The notes beneath the pieces were generated by a model. The model made no database searches. It was given only the letters and a program-made list of their open reading frames with translations, and was not told the DNA's origin. The position numbers and the translations under genes are program-made. A DNA stretch of 64,000 nt from Puccinia triticina (Eukaryota > Basidiomycota > Pucciniomycetes > Pucciniales > Pucciniaceae): contig NC_070574.1 of the NCBI RefSeq assembly GCF_026914185.1, positions 2,356,501 to 2,420,500 of the forward strand, read 5' to 3'. Of the stretch, positions 22,921-34,387 are shown piece by piece. Each line of letters starts with the position of its first letter. The stretch's first letter is position 1.

Positions 22921-24620
22921 CTTTTTTAACCCCCCCCCCCCTTTGGCCACAACATCAAATCAATCCTCAAGAATCCCACAACTTTCTTCCTTGCTCTTGC
23001 TGCTTTCTTTTCCCATTTCTTCCATGTTTTTTTCTCAATCACATGCCTGGAATCCGATTGATCAACATATTTTTCTCTCAGTTATCATTGCTTGCTTGAT
23101 AAAACCAACTGCACTTGTTTCTTGTTTCTATTGCTTGCTCAGATCCTATTGTTTCTATTCCTTGCTCCTATCCAAACAACAAAGCCAGCAAAATCAACAT
23201 GGCTCGCTTGATATGAAATGAAAAACATGGCCAGTGAAATGAAAAACATGGCTTGCTTGATATGAAATGAAAAACATGGTCATATCAAATATTAATTGAT
23301 TGAAAAGAAAAAAAAATCTCTATAGAAGCTGGCAGAATCTCTGGAATAGCATATCTTGGCAAGCCACATCTCCCAGAATCACACCCGAGCCGTCCTCTTC
23401 ATTGTTGTCCGCTCAGTTGTTTCCATCAGGACCTCATAGGTTCTAGATATGCTGGCAATTCAGGGCCGAGGGATCCTGGGGACTGAGTATTGAGCCAAAG
23501 ATACCTCATCAATCAAGTTGAGGACTATTGAGACTTGATTCTTCCACCCGTTCAACTTGTTCTTGACCATGATGGAATGAAGGATGATCGCCGATTTCCT
23601 CAGTTGAAAGGTGACTAGAGCAACATTCAAATTGACAAGGAGGAGGTTTTTCAAGAGGATTTTCTTGATCAGGAGAATTGCTGTGATCAGAAGATTGAAG
23701 CTGAGCTGATGTGATGGGTTTGTTAGGATGGCCTTAGATTTCTGTTCAATGATTTTCATCTTCCAAAGGGATGCAACGAGTGTTGTTTCCACACCCTCTA
23801 GGAGTTTCTGCCGGTACGGCTTGCAAGGCATGATTGGGGAGATGGCGCACTTATGCAGAGGGGGGGTGCTCAATGTCAAACCGGTTGCATGAAACCATAA
23901 GTTTGGTAACTCCCGCAAAAAAAAAAATTATGCATGATGATTTCATGATTTTATGATTTCATGCAGTTTAACTTTGAATGCCATAAGTGCACAATATTTT
24001 CAAATTCAAGACTTGAAAGGTTTCCAACATAGTTCCTGCTCATTTTTATTCGGACTTACTTTGTGCACTGTGAAAAACTCTTTGCGCACTGCGGGAGAAA
24101 TATCAATTTTTTTCAAGTTTTTTCTTGACCAATCAATGGAAAGGCTTCTTATTGGCCTCTGTCCAATCCTGCCGCTACCGTTCCGCGTGGGTTTGGGCTG
24201 AGTAACATCAATGGTACTCAGTTCCTGTGTGTTTCTCTTTGCAATCCCCTGATTTGGGATTGCGGAGGTGACCTGGGAGTTGTCCTCACAACTCCCCGAG
24301 CCGCCTGAGTGTGGGAAAGGTCCTCTCCTCATCTCTCTCCTGCCGTGCCGCGTCTCTTCTCCCCGTGACGGAGAGCTTGGCGCGACGGAAAGGTGAGCTG
24401 GGAGGGTGGCCACTGCTCCTAGGGAGTGTGGCCTCTCCTCCTGTGTGAGCACTAAGATGTGGGGTCTGAGCCCGACCCGTTACTCCAGGTGGCCTGGAGC
24501 CTGCTCAGACCCAACACTCCAGGAAACCTGGTCCTAGTGGAGGCTTGATGCCTCAACCTATCCTATATCTGTAATGTTATTCATTTCTAACCGTCTCCCT
24601 TCCCTCAAGCAACACCTATC
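22921..24620. other. No gene; contains one GCGCACTGC repeat end
   Basis: T-rich sequence after the coiled-coil gene. At 24045-24110 the repeat CGGACTTACTTTGTGCACTG..CTTTGCGCACTGCGGG occurs, related to the foldback ends at 28.9-29.1, 30.5-30.8 and 46.7 kb. The region 24220-24560 is GC-richer and may be the trailing end of the DIRS-like element to the right. Confidence 0.4.
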
Positions 24621-24624
24621 ATAA

Positions 24625-26420
24625 CCTTACGCTTTGGTTACTTGTTCAATTAGCTCCCCCAGATCCCGTGGGACTTCAACCCGTAGTTGGTAGCGGGTCC
24701 TGTGGTTCCGCCTAATTCCTCTGGATAATTCGTCAGCCCTATTCTCAGCGGAAGCAACGCGTTTTGCAATGAGATTGATCTGGTGTTAGACTAGCATTGC
24801 CTGTATCTTCTTCCACTCGGCGTTGAAAAACCTGTCTTTTGATTTCCTCTTTGTGAAGACACTCTCTGTTGTCGTGTTGTCTGTCCATACAATGAACGTT
24901 TTCCCTTCTCTTGCCCCAAGCTTGATTAGCATCAATAGGCCTAGTTGTACTGTGATGGTCTCCAGTTGCGAGATCCTCTCTTCTTCCCGTTTCTCCATGT
25001 CAATGTTTTTATCTAGCTCCTCTAGAGATCGTAGGCGGAATTGTCCCCATCTTTTGCCGATAATCACGCCTATCCCAAATCCTGTCGATGCATCGCCGAC
25101 CCATCCTACCTCGGTTGGCTCTTGTCTCGCAATTAATCTTGTTGGTTTGAAATTCGATAGTGTTGTTAGCCACATGTGTAGATCCTCCTCGGCGTCTGAG
25201 GGTATTGGGCGGGCTGTTTCTCGGTGCACCCAGTCCTTAAGCCATCTATAAAGTCCACATAAGTAGCACCTTAACTGAGGTAGGATATACACTACATGGT
25301 TCAACCTGCCTGCGATGACCTCCATGTCATTGTATGTGAAGATTGCACCTATTTTGAGGAAATCTTGAATCTGATTGATCCTTTTCTTGAGTTTTGCTTC
25401 AGGAAGCCGTACAGTCTTGTCGGTTCCATTCCAGATGAAGCCGACATATTTTTGTTCCTCTAGAAAGGGTGAGTACTTTTCTTTGTTTGTCTTTACCCCC
25501 AGTTCATCGGACCACCTTACTATGTCGGCCATTAGAGTCGCTGAGCTCGGCTTCTTGACAAATAAGTTGTTGTTGACCCATCTAAAGACATTTAGGACGT
25601 CGAATTCTGACAGCATGATCAGCTCCTTCCACGCATCTGCTGGCCGGCCAAAGGATCCACAGCCCGCCACTCCACCAAACGCGATCCTGGTATCTAGCAG
25701 GAGTTGATTGTTAAAATCCCGTACCATGAGGTACGGCCATTGGTCCGGCGCGGTTGGCTTTTCCCAATTGAAAAGAGCTAAGAGGACCGGCTCTTTTTGT
25801 TCCTTGAGAAACCTTGCTACCACATTGAAATCGTCCCAGGACGTCTTGAAATCATCCGCGTCCACAAATGAGTTCACGGAAGGGATTTCCGTCTTCCCGT
25901 GCGGGTACGATAAGTCATTGATTGGCCGCAAGGACCCGTCGCCGTTGACTACGGCACCCAGAGGATTAGTTCTGAAGAAACTGAACCGCTCTTGTACCTG
26001 GTTGTACGTAAAGGGCCCAAACATCCTACCCGCCTCTATTTCCTTCTGAATGGAGTCCTCGATCTTGGTTTTCGCCAACAAAGCTGAAGTGTGGTTTGGG
26101 GGGGTGAAGTAACGAATGTCATCCGATAACCTATGTGGTGGGATCCCCTGGTTGAACCCATCTCAAAAGCCATCTAAAACGTCTTGGAATCTTGGCAGGA
26201 GGCCTGCACGCCGTAGCGCGGTCTTCCAAGCATTGATATTCATCTTGCAAGAGACGTTTGTTGGCCATTTTGCTCCCTTAAGTTGATGGGTTTGCACTAC
26301 CGTTAGCCTTTGTCTCATGTTTATGACTTGTCGGCTCTGTTCAACTCTCGTCTCGTAGCTGTCACCCTCCCGACTCTCTCTACTTGCACAGAATGTACTG
26401 GATTGGGTACCATTAAGTTA
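24625..26420 (-). pseudogene. DIRS-like reverse transcriptase-RNase H
   Basis: RT motifs in order: FFRTNPLGAVVNGDGSLRPI and NDLSYP; motif A region LALFNWEKPTAPDQWPY; GVAGCGSFGRPADAW; and motif C FRWVNNNLFVKKPS. RNase H follows (VGDAST, QLETITVQL, VWTDNTTTES). Its last part (RVASAENRADELSRG) lies in a shifted frame after the TAG at 24786. The catalytic Asp of motif A and both Asp of motif C read Asn. The AYRQI segment that I recall following motif A in relatives is absent. Upstream, the frame continues through a TGA at 26163-26165 as GIPPHRLSDDIRYFTPPN. The four RNase H acidic residues are all retained. Confidence 0.8.
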
Positions 26421-26539
26421 GATTGCGAACTCTATTTGCATGTGTAGATGGAAATCAAAAGAGTGCAAAGAAGTTGCCACGATCTCTGCATCGGGCGTAC
26501 AAGAAAACAGCGGATGGATTCAACTAAGAAAATCGCTAA

Positions 26540-28287
26540 CTAGTAACCTCTCCCCTTGCCATAACTACTCCCGGGTCTTCCTCCTCCTCCTCCCCCTCCA
26601 ACGCTCGAGTCTCCCGCCTCGCGATCATAGCTTTGCCCCCACTTGCTCCCCTTGAACCCGTTGCCTTTGCCGCCGGTCTCTCTCTGGTTGCTAGGACCCC
26701 TCGGGGTTTCTGGGCCAGGCTTCATCGCGGATGTGATCGCCTTGTTGGATTTTTGCAGGTGGAGCAGAGTCCTGTTCGCCTGCTCGCCTTTAACTTTCTC
26801 TTGTTGACCAGTCGTAGGGTCCCAGCCAAACTGACAGCTACCTGCTGCGTAGGGGTTGTTGGTGAATTCCGTTTCGCCGAACCTAACCGTTTTAGCGTGG
26901 ACCTCTTGTACAATCTCCATCCGGAAGATTGAAATATTCGCCACCAAGAGCCGCCCACCCGGTACGGGTACCCTATGGCACAGAGCGTTCATCCAAACGT
27001 GGATGTCGTACCTTAGCGCCGTCATGAACCCCTCCCTCCTGATAATACCGTCTGCGTTCCTCTTGTGGGCCACCAACCAAGTCGCCAAGTTGGCGTGGGA
27101 CGGTATCTTGCTGACCGCTCGAAGAAAGCCTTGATGATTGACCGACCATTCTTGGTAGGTCTGGAGGTATTTGCTTTGGTACGGAAACCCGGTATACCTG
27201 AATCGGTCTCCGCTTGCCTCTTCTCCGCGTGGTGGAGAAAGGCATGTTCTTGCCACCACTCGTTGAAGATTGTCAAGGGTAAGGGGGCTCGGAACTCTAG
27301 GAGATTCTTGGCAAAGAATTGCGGGAGGCCAATGTTGTCGTTGTTTGGGATAGCCGCATCGTCAAACAGGGCTGCTGCTTCCGGTCCGGCGGAAGTCAGC
27401 ATCTCATTGTAGTCTCTGACTTTCGGTATGGACGATAGATTTGAGGCTGGGACCTTGAAGCCAAAAAGTTGATGCGGGGGGGTTGGGATGGCCGGTGGTG
27501 CGATTGATGATGAAATGGGAGGTGCAGCAATTCTAATGGGGAGGTCGGTCTGGGTTGGCCTGCCGGTGTCCATCGCTGACTGGGTCGGCAATTGATGGGC
27601 CAAGGTTGTAGAGACGTTTGTGATGGTATTCCCCAAGCCTTCACAGATCTTGAATAGCATGGTCGCCTGTTCCGATTTGCCTGCCGCCTCGGCCGCTAGC
27701 GCCTTCCCAATGACCTTTAGCATAATCTCTTGTACCCCCTCTTTACCACCCTGATTCTCCCTAGCCATGATTTCCTGCTCTGCGTCCACCGGATTCTCTG
27801 CTAAGCGATGTAAGGCGCCGCAATCCGTCAGCTCCTTTCCTTAACCCCATTCTTCCTCCCTTCCAGCTCTTGTTGACGACTTACCAGTACCTATCCAGTT
27901 CCCGAGCCCTCTGATCCTATCCCCCCCCAGATCTCCAGATTCCCCTAACCCTGTGACCCTTTCCTCCTCTCCTTCCTCCTCTACCCCTTGATCCTCCGCT
28001 CCTTGCTCTCCTGGCCTCTTTGATGTCGCTCTGGTCGATCTTCTGGGTGGCCCTTTCACGGTAACCTTTTTTGGTTTCTTCGGGGGGGCTGGCGGTTGAT
28101 CTTTGGTCCTGTTTCCTTTGACCCTTTCCTCCTCTGCCGTTGTAGGTACTCCTAGCTCCTCTTGCGTCCCGGTGATTCCTTGTGAGCGGTCGCTCGCCTC
28201 ACCGCCCTCTGGTCTGTTTCCTCTGCCTGACGACAAGCCAGCTGCCACTTTCACGGCAGAGGTTGCCGCTGCAATCGAGTTAAACAT
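26540..28287 (-). pseudogene. Gag-like ORF of the DIRS-like element
   Basis: The frame starts at ATG 28287 (MFNSIAAATSAVKVAAGL) with a charged, Pro/Glu-rich leader. It is interrupted by one in-frame TAA (27841-27843) and continues in the same frame through a helical segment (MARENQGG..EGVQEIMLKVIGKAL) to FNEWWQEHAFLHHAEKRQAE. A one-base frameshift near 27205 then moves it to the frame reading DRFRYTGFPYQSKYLQTYQEW..RRAEGFMTALRYD-type sequence. It ends at 26540 in a Gly/Arg-rich tail (GGGGGGGRPGSSYGKGRGY). The basic Gly-rich end is a plausible nucleic-acid-binding domain; no CCHC knuckle is seen. Confidence 0.65.
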
Positions 28288-28588
28288 TTTGTCAGTTTGG
28301 TTTGTTTTATTGGCGAAAATTCCTGTGCAAATTTCCTTGGCAATGTTGCGTTCGGCGTTGAGCGTTGTGTTGCCGGTTCCATTGTGCTAGCTCCTAGCCA
28401 GTACCGGTTGCTCCTCGACTCACTAGGTTTGGGATCTGCCAGGCGCGCTTCAGCTGCGCACTGCGGTTGCCTCGCGGTGGCTCCACTGCCGCTGTCCCTT
28501 GGACTCGGCCCACCTCCCGCTGCGCTCCTGGTAAGCGCACATGAAATATTTGGGAGTTTTTCCAGATTTCCTTGTATGCTAAAAAAAA

Positions 28589-28951
28589 TTAAAAGCAAAA
28601 AACAGATGTAGCATTTGGGGGCCTGAAAATCAAAGTTCCCATGGGCCAAAAATTCAAAATAATTTATTGACTCATGGAACAAATAGGAAAAGCCATTTGT
28701 GAACTTTTTAGCTACTTTTTGCAAGGGTAAGGGTCTCAAAAATGAGAAAATTTAACCACATAATAGCAAACTTTGGTGGATTGCACATGCAATTTTCTCA
28801 TTTTTCAGACCCTTTATCTTGCACAAAGTAGCTAAAAAGTTCAAAAATGGCTGATGCTATATTTTCAATGAGTAAATAAATGATTTTGAATTTTTGGCCC
28901 ATGGGAACTTTGATTTTCACCCAAAAAGCTACATCTGTTTTTTGCTTTTAA
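28589..28951. mobile_element. Nested 363-bp foldback element
   Basis: It begins TTAAAAGCAAAAAACAGATG and ends with the complement CATCTGTTTTTTGCTTTTAA. The arms are about 150 bp (including CAAAGTTCCCATGGGCC). It interrupts the left arm of the larger foldback; the right arm reads straight through the equivalent site. A diverged relative of the same order is present at 46.9-47.2 kb, so loss from the right arm is an alternative to insertion into the left. Confidence 0.7.
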
Positions 28952-29379
28952 TATTTTTTCGGATGTACTTCGCGCACTGCGAAAAACTCGTCGCGCACTG
29001 CAGGGGGCGTCCACTCGACGTCCCGGCCACAGTGCGCGGAAGCTCAAAATGCTTCGCGCACTGCAAATGAAAACCTTGAAATTCTCATTTTTTTTTCTGC
29101 CAGCCGGCAGAGGGGATTTTTCTTTCCCCTCCTCCATTTTCTTGGGGTATTCGGACCCCCCAGCATGACATAAAAAAAGGATGATAAAAAAATACAAAAA
29201 ATAAGCGGAGCGCCTCCCCGGGGCGCACCCCCCGGGGATTCTTAACCTGCTAAAAAGCCATGGATCGGGTACCCAGCCCCTCGAAAACAGAGTTCGAGGG
29301 GCAGAAGTACATACCCCATGACTTCGCCGTGCGGATGGCCGGCACAGGCTGGTCCCGGAGCGGAGTACATGCACACTCC

Positions 29380-30185
29380 CGCGATGACCGGCCAGCACGC
29401 ACGTGGAGTGCAAATCACCGGTCATCGAGGGGATTACGTACTCCTCTCGATGACCGGAACGGTCCCGCTTATCGAGAGGAGTAAACACACCTCTCGATGA
29501 CCGGAACAGTCCCGGTCATCGAGAGACTAAGCATTCCGCTCGATGACCGGAACAGTCCCGGTCATCGAGAGCAATTGATCCCCTCGATGAACGGAACGGA
29601 CCCGGACATCGAGAGGAGGAACACTCTTGATGACCGGGTCTGTTCCAGTCGTCAAGGGGAGTGTTTACTCCTCTCGACGACTGGAACAGACCCGGTCACG
29701 GTCATCGAGAGGAGTAAACACTGCTCCTCTCGACGACTGGAACAGACCCGGTCACGGTCATCGAGAGGAGTAAACACTGCTCCTCTCAACGACTGAAACA
29801 GACCCGGTCATCGAGAGTGTTCCTCCTCTCGATGGCCGGGTCCGTTCCATTCATTGAGGGGATTAAGTGCTCCTCTCGATGACCGGAGCGAACCGTTCAT
29901 CAATCCTCTCCTTGAACAGTTCGCTCCGGTCATTGAGGGAGTGTTTCTATACTCGGTGACCGCAGCAGACTCGGTCATCAAGATGATTATTTTCTCGATG
30001 CCCGGGTTCGTTCCGGTCATCGAGTGGTGTATTTAATCCTCTCAATAACCGGGACCGTTCCGGTCATCGAGAGATGTGTTTACTCCTCTCGATAAGCGGG
30101 ACCGTTCCGGTCATCGAGAGGAGTACGTAATCCCCTCGATGACCGGTGATTTGCACTCCACGTGCGTGCTGGCCGGTCATCGGGG
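29380..30185. repeat. Double-hairpin array (CGATGACCGGAAC type)
   Basis: Tandem units alternate CGATGACCGG-loop-CCGGTCATCG (loops AACGGT, AACAGT, GTCTGTT) and CGAGAGGAGTAAACACTCCT stems. The array is itself roughly symmetrical about 29.78 kb and fills the core of the foldback element. Confidence 0.9.
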
Positions 30186-31096
30186 GAGTGTGCATGTACT
30201 CCGCTCCGGGACCAGCCTGTGCCGGCCATCCGCACGGTGAAGTCATGGGGTATGTACTTCTGCCCCTTGAACTCTGTTTTCGAGGGGCTGGGTACCCGAT
30301 CCATGGCTTTTTAGCAGGTTAAAAATCCCCGGGGGGTGCGACCCGGGGAGGCGCTCCGCTTATTTTTTGTATTTTTTTATCATCCTTTTTTTATGTCATG
30401 CTGGGGGGTCCAAATACCCCAAGAAAATGGAGGAGGGGCAAGAAAGATCCCCTCTGCCGGCTGGCAGAAAAAAAAATGAGAATTTCATGGTTTATTTTCT
30501 GCAGTGCGCGAAGCATTTTGAGCTTCCGCGCACTGTGGCCGGGACGTCGAGTGGACGCCCCCTGCAGTGCGCGACGAGTTTTTTGCAGTGCGCGAAGTAC
30601 ATCCGTATTTTTTTAGCATACAAGGAAATCTGGAAAAACTCCCAAAAAATTCAAAGAGGCAAATAAGAAGCCATTCTATTGATTGATCAAGAAAGAACTT
30701 AAAAAACTTTGGTATTTATCCCGCAGTGCGCAAAGTGTTTGGGGTCTTTGCGCACTGTGCAGTGCGCAAAGAGTTGTTTGCAGTGCGCAAAGTAAGTCCG
30801 TTTTTATTTCATTGTGTCTTAGGATTTTAAAGTTGTTTTTATAAAAATGAACCACATATTCTTCTAGAACTAGAAATTGGACGGACAGAATATTTACAAC
30901 AAGATCAGGTATGAATAGAACAGAATTAAGAAATAGCTCTCCGTGGCAGTTTTTGAGTCTTATTGATCCAATGCCCTTGAAGTGCAGATTGTCTTGACCG
31001 ATCCTATTTTTTTTTACTCTATATAAGTATGGAAGAGAAGCAGGTTGGAAACCATATGAGCTGACAATCCTGAGTCAAGGAAAAAAGATGAGGTGA

Positions 31097-32205
31097 TCAA
31101 GACAGGTACAAATGGAAACTACTGACTGTAGATTTGGATTTAACCTTTGGGTCTTGTTGAATATGAGCAGGACCACATTGTGGGTAAAGCATCCAGCAGT
31201 TGGATTCCAAGTGAGGAGCCAGAGTTTTGTGTATTTCTGGAGAATTTTCAGTTTTGCAACAACACTTTGCGGAGCTATTGGTGTACAAGGGGATGGGGTC
31301 TGATCTAGTACCGCTTCTGCTAGCTCAAATTTCAACATTGTCTGCGTGAAGAAAAAGATGATTTATGACCGTATTGAGAGTGAATTTGTTTCCACCATGA
31401 GTAATGGTGTCAGAGATGTTGTCCATGCTTGACAGGAACTTCATCATCACTAGATGACCAATGGTGTTGGTCAGTAAGTCCCAATCAACTTTGATTAATT
31501 GAGCCTTGGATGTTTTCATTGCGGTGATGAAGCCAAGGATGTCTTCTTGGGTGAATGCAGCTTGACAGAAGGAAGTGAAAACTTGGGCCTTATTGGAGGC
31601 TTGGTTTGAAGTGAAGAATTTAGTGATAGGGGTCCAGATGAGACAGGCATCATCTTCAATTGTGGTGTTGATCATGTTTGCTTGAACGGAGGAATTGATT
31701 TTTGCCACAAAGATAGACTTGACAAGTTTGTTCTTGGCTACCGTTAGTTGTCCTGTGTTGGAAGCAATGATAAGTAGTTACATTACAGATAACAGTAACA
31801 TAACGTTTTTTAGCCGTTATTGTTAAATTTACCTCTAACAGCAGTGCATTACGTTACTGCCGCAATGTCACAGAAAATTAGTGACATTCTTTAAGTTATC
31901 GGCGCCCGCAGAGCGCCATATAACTGATACATTTTGGGCTAGAAAGAGCCTATTTTGGCCCGTTAGCGCGTTATCCAGTGGATAACGCACCGTAACGACC
32001 TCAAAAAGAGAGGCAGATACGTTACGCGCGAGGCCAGAAAAGATTCCTTTACAATAACATAACGGGGTGCTGCAGGTAACAAGGTTAGTTACAAAACCCA
32101 AATTGCGCGGATAACACAACATAACATAACTACCCATTGTTGTTAGAAGTGACTGCCTCCTTAAGATTGATCAGATCAAGAAGGTTGATAACTCATTGCT
32201 TCCAA
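31097..32205 (-). pseudogene. Ty1/copia Gag fragment split by a MITE
   Basis: On the minus strand an N-terminal piece (DWKQ-stop-VINLLDLINLKEAVTS, 32205-32150) is separated by the element 31765-32142 from the main piece. The main piece (TGQLTVAKNKLVKSIFVAKINSS..WTPITKFFTSNQASNKAQVFTSF..) runs to about 31325. A shifted frame then gives the region before a knuckle (CCCKTENSPEIHKTLAPHLESNCWMLYPQ), typical of copia Gag in rust-type elements. Stops, a frameshift and the insertion make it non-functional. No protease or integrase follows within the window. Confidence 0.75.
31765..32142. mobile_element. 378-bp CAAC-family MITE inside copia gag, 7-bp target duplication
   Basis: The ends are CAATGATAAGTAGTTACATT on the left and, read from the right, CAACAATGGGTAGTTATGTT. 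The flanks are TTGGAAG (31758-31764) and TTAGAAG (32143-32149), 7-bp repeats with one difference. The interior is full of self-complementary GTTAACG/GTAACGTTA words. Removing the element with one repeat joins the two parts of the gag frame without a shift. Confidence 0.75.
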
Positions 32206-32649
32206 TCAGTATAGTTTTACATAGAAAGGAGTGGGATTACCTCAATCAATGATTTGATCATGGCATCCTTTAATTTATCCATTACTGTCTAGTTTAGGTT
32301 GAACCAAAGAGTTGTCTTGCTCAAAATCAGGCATATGGAGGTAACATTTGTTTGAATTTTAATTTTAAAGAACCTAGGATTTATTGATTGCGAACTAAGA
32401 CCAGAAAACTAAAGGACAGCATGAATCAGAAGAGTGAAGAAAATAACAAACACAATAAAAGTAGCATACCCAATGAGATGTTGGTTTAAGACTGACAGAC
32501 AACTACATAAAGAAAGAGGACAGAACAAAAATAAAAATCACAGGACTGAAATAGACACATTAGCATAATGAAGAACAAAAGAGAGATGAATTCCAAGAGG
32601 AGTGACAAGGTTCACTTCTCACCAAGTTGAGAGTAGGACTCAACATCCA
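32206..32649. other. No gene seen
   Basis: AT-rich sequence between the copia remnant and the hAT-like element, possibly the upstream part of the same copia copy. No clear features. Confidence 0.4.
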
Positions 32650-32819
32650 CAGCAGATTAGAGATTGCCAAGTGGACCCAGGTACCCGCTGCGTGTCCGGG
32701 TACCCGCAGTGTTTTTTGTGATATTCAGACACCCGTAAAAGTACATGGCACCCGCAGGCAGGTAACAGCGGTACTTTTTGCGGGCACTGCGAGTACTTGT
32801 GCTTTTTTTTATCCAACAC

Positions 32820-33132
32820 CCCCACTTGATGACAGCTACAGACTGCTCATTGGGAGTGATGGTTCCTCTTGATGACTGGGGTATGTCCCAGTCATTGGGA
32901 GGGTTTCTTCATCTCAATGACCAGGACAGATCCTGGTCATTGGGAGGAATCAACCCTCTCAATGACCGGGATAGACCCCGTTCATCAAGAGGCTTTTTTC
33001 CTCTTGATTACCGGGGTCTGTCCCAGTCATTGAGAGGAAACAACCATCTCAATGAGCGGGGACTATCCCAGTCATTGAGAGGAAACAACCATCTTAATGA
33101 GCGGGGACTATCCCAGTCATTGAGAGGGTTGT
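32820..33132. repeat. Double-hairpin array (CAATGACCRGGA type)
   Basis: About seven units of TGACCAGGACAGATCCTGGTCA-type palindromes joined by CATTGGGAGG or CATTGAGAGG second stems. The array begins within 10 bp of a GGTACCC-rich module. Confidence 0.85.
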
Positions 33133-33774
33133 TTCTGAAATAATGCAAAAGACTAGGATGTTTATTGAACATGTTAGGCTTTGCTTGTAGCTCTACAATA
33201 TTTTGTAATTAGATCAAAAAGTAGAGAAACTGTTAAGCAGCTACTTACCTAGGAGCAGAATTTTGACCACTCTCTACTTGAATGGTAATAAGATGAAAAT
33301 ATTTGAACAAAATTGAGACCGCGTAAGTCTTCCAGCTGATTCAATCTGCTTTGAGGATTCTAGAGATCCATGCATGTGATCCTTCCTGTCTTGCTTTGGA
33401 CAAACGGCAAAGGAGGATTGTGATGTTATCTATGACAATGATGCAACTCCTCTTTAGCCTCTCGTTGTTCTTGAGCTTAGCTTGGTGGTACTACCATCTC
33501 AGCTCACCAATTTTCTTTCCTTCTTTATTAGAGGAATTGGCTTGTTTGGTCTTTTCTACTTTGACTTTGTCTAGAGAAATGAGAACGGCTTTTTTGGATT
33601 AACGATTTGGACCCGTTGCTAGGTACCCGGCACCGCAGGCACCCGCCGCGCACCCACTGGGCGGTGCCGGGTGCCTGTTTTTTTGTGAAAAGTGGGGGGG
33701 TACCCCGGTACCGCTTGAGGTACCCGCTCAAGTGCTTCCCAATGCAGCAGGGGCTGGAGCCCGTGCCTAATACA

Positions 33775-34130
33775 TCGCACCCGGCGAGCCGGACTTTGAC
33801 CATCTCGCCAAGAGAAATTCACACCTCTCCGCGAGATGGATTTGTACCAGCTCGCCGAGAGGAATGCATCCCTCACGGCAAGCTGGACTTTGACCAGCTC
33901 GCCAAGAGAAATCTACACCTCTCGGCGACAAATCCATCTTGCCAAGGGGTTTGTCTCTTGGCGAGCTGGTCAAAGTCCAGCTCGCCGAGAGGAATCACCT
34001 CCTGGCAAGCTGAATTTTTACACCAGCTCGCCGAGGGTGTTCTTCCCGGTGAGCTAGTCAAAGCCCAGTCCGCCGAGAGGTGTGCATTCATCTGGGTGAG
34101 CTGGACTTTGGGGAATTGGTGTCCCCAGTC
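33775..34130. repeat. Hairpin array (AGCTCGCCGAGAGG type)
   Basis: Tandem inverted words GACTTTGACCAGCTCGCC and its complement alternate with CCGAGAGGAAT/CTCTCGGCG. The order (TGACCnG then GAGAGGA) parallels the GACCGGTCATCGAGAGGA arrays, so it may be a diverged branch. It follows the GGTACCC module at 33600-33745. Confidence 0.8.
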
Positions 34131-34387
34131 CCGTACGCCAAGCAGGGCATAGCACAGTGGTATTTGACACGTTTTTTGGGCCCCTCAAATACTAATTTGT
34201 CAAATATTTGAGTATTCAGAGAGATTTGATGGAAAAACTTCCAAAATACATTAAAAACACCAGAAAATTGCATTTTTTGTGTTTTTGACTTATTCTGGCC
34301 CATTTATGGGCATATAACTTTGAGGGGGTCATCCATCAAAATTATCATGGTGCCAAAGGCGCTTATAATATTGCCGGAGGCATATCT

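Larger units (their letters stand above)
24625..28287 (-). mobile_element. Dead DIRS-like retroelement (gag and RT-RNase H)
   Basis: On the minus strand, gag (28287 to 26540) is followed by reverse transcriptase-RNase H (about 26420 to 24625), with no aspartic protease or DDE integrase between or after. That order and the GGVAGCGSFGRPADAW-type RT place it with DIRS-like elements. The tyrosine recombinase expected for DIRS was not identified and the termini were not resolved. At least two in-frame stops and two frameshifts make it inactive. Confidence 0.7.
28549..30815. mobile_element. Large foldback element with hairpin-array core
   Basis: The left arm (28549-28588 plus 28952-29500) is the inverted complement of the right arm (about 30060-30644). 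The arms contain GGGAGTTTTTCCAGATTTCC, GCGCACTGC motifs and CCATGGATCGGGTACCCAGC. Between them sits a double-hairpin array. The left arm is split by a 363-bp insertion (28589-28951) absent from the right arm. Right of 30644 more GCGCACTGC-type terminal sequence runs to about 30815, matching 24.05 and 46.75 kb in reverse, so the left end is probably truncated. No protein and no clear target duplication. Confidence 0.75.

Noticed and set aside
31097..32205. Intact retroviral-like or copia element
   Set aside because: Only a stop- and frameshift-containing Gag fragment is visible; no protease, integrase, RT or paired LTRs.
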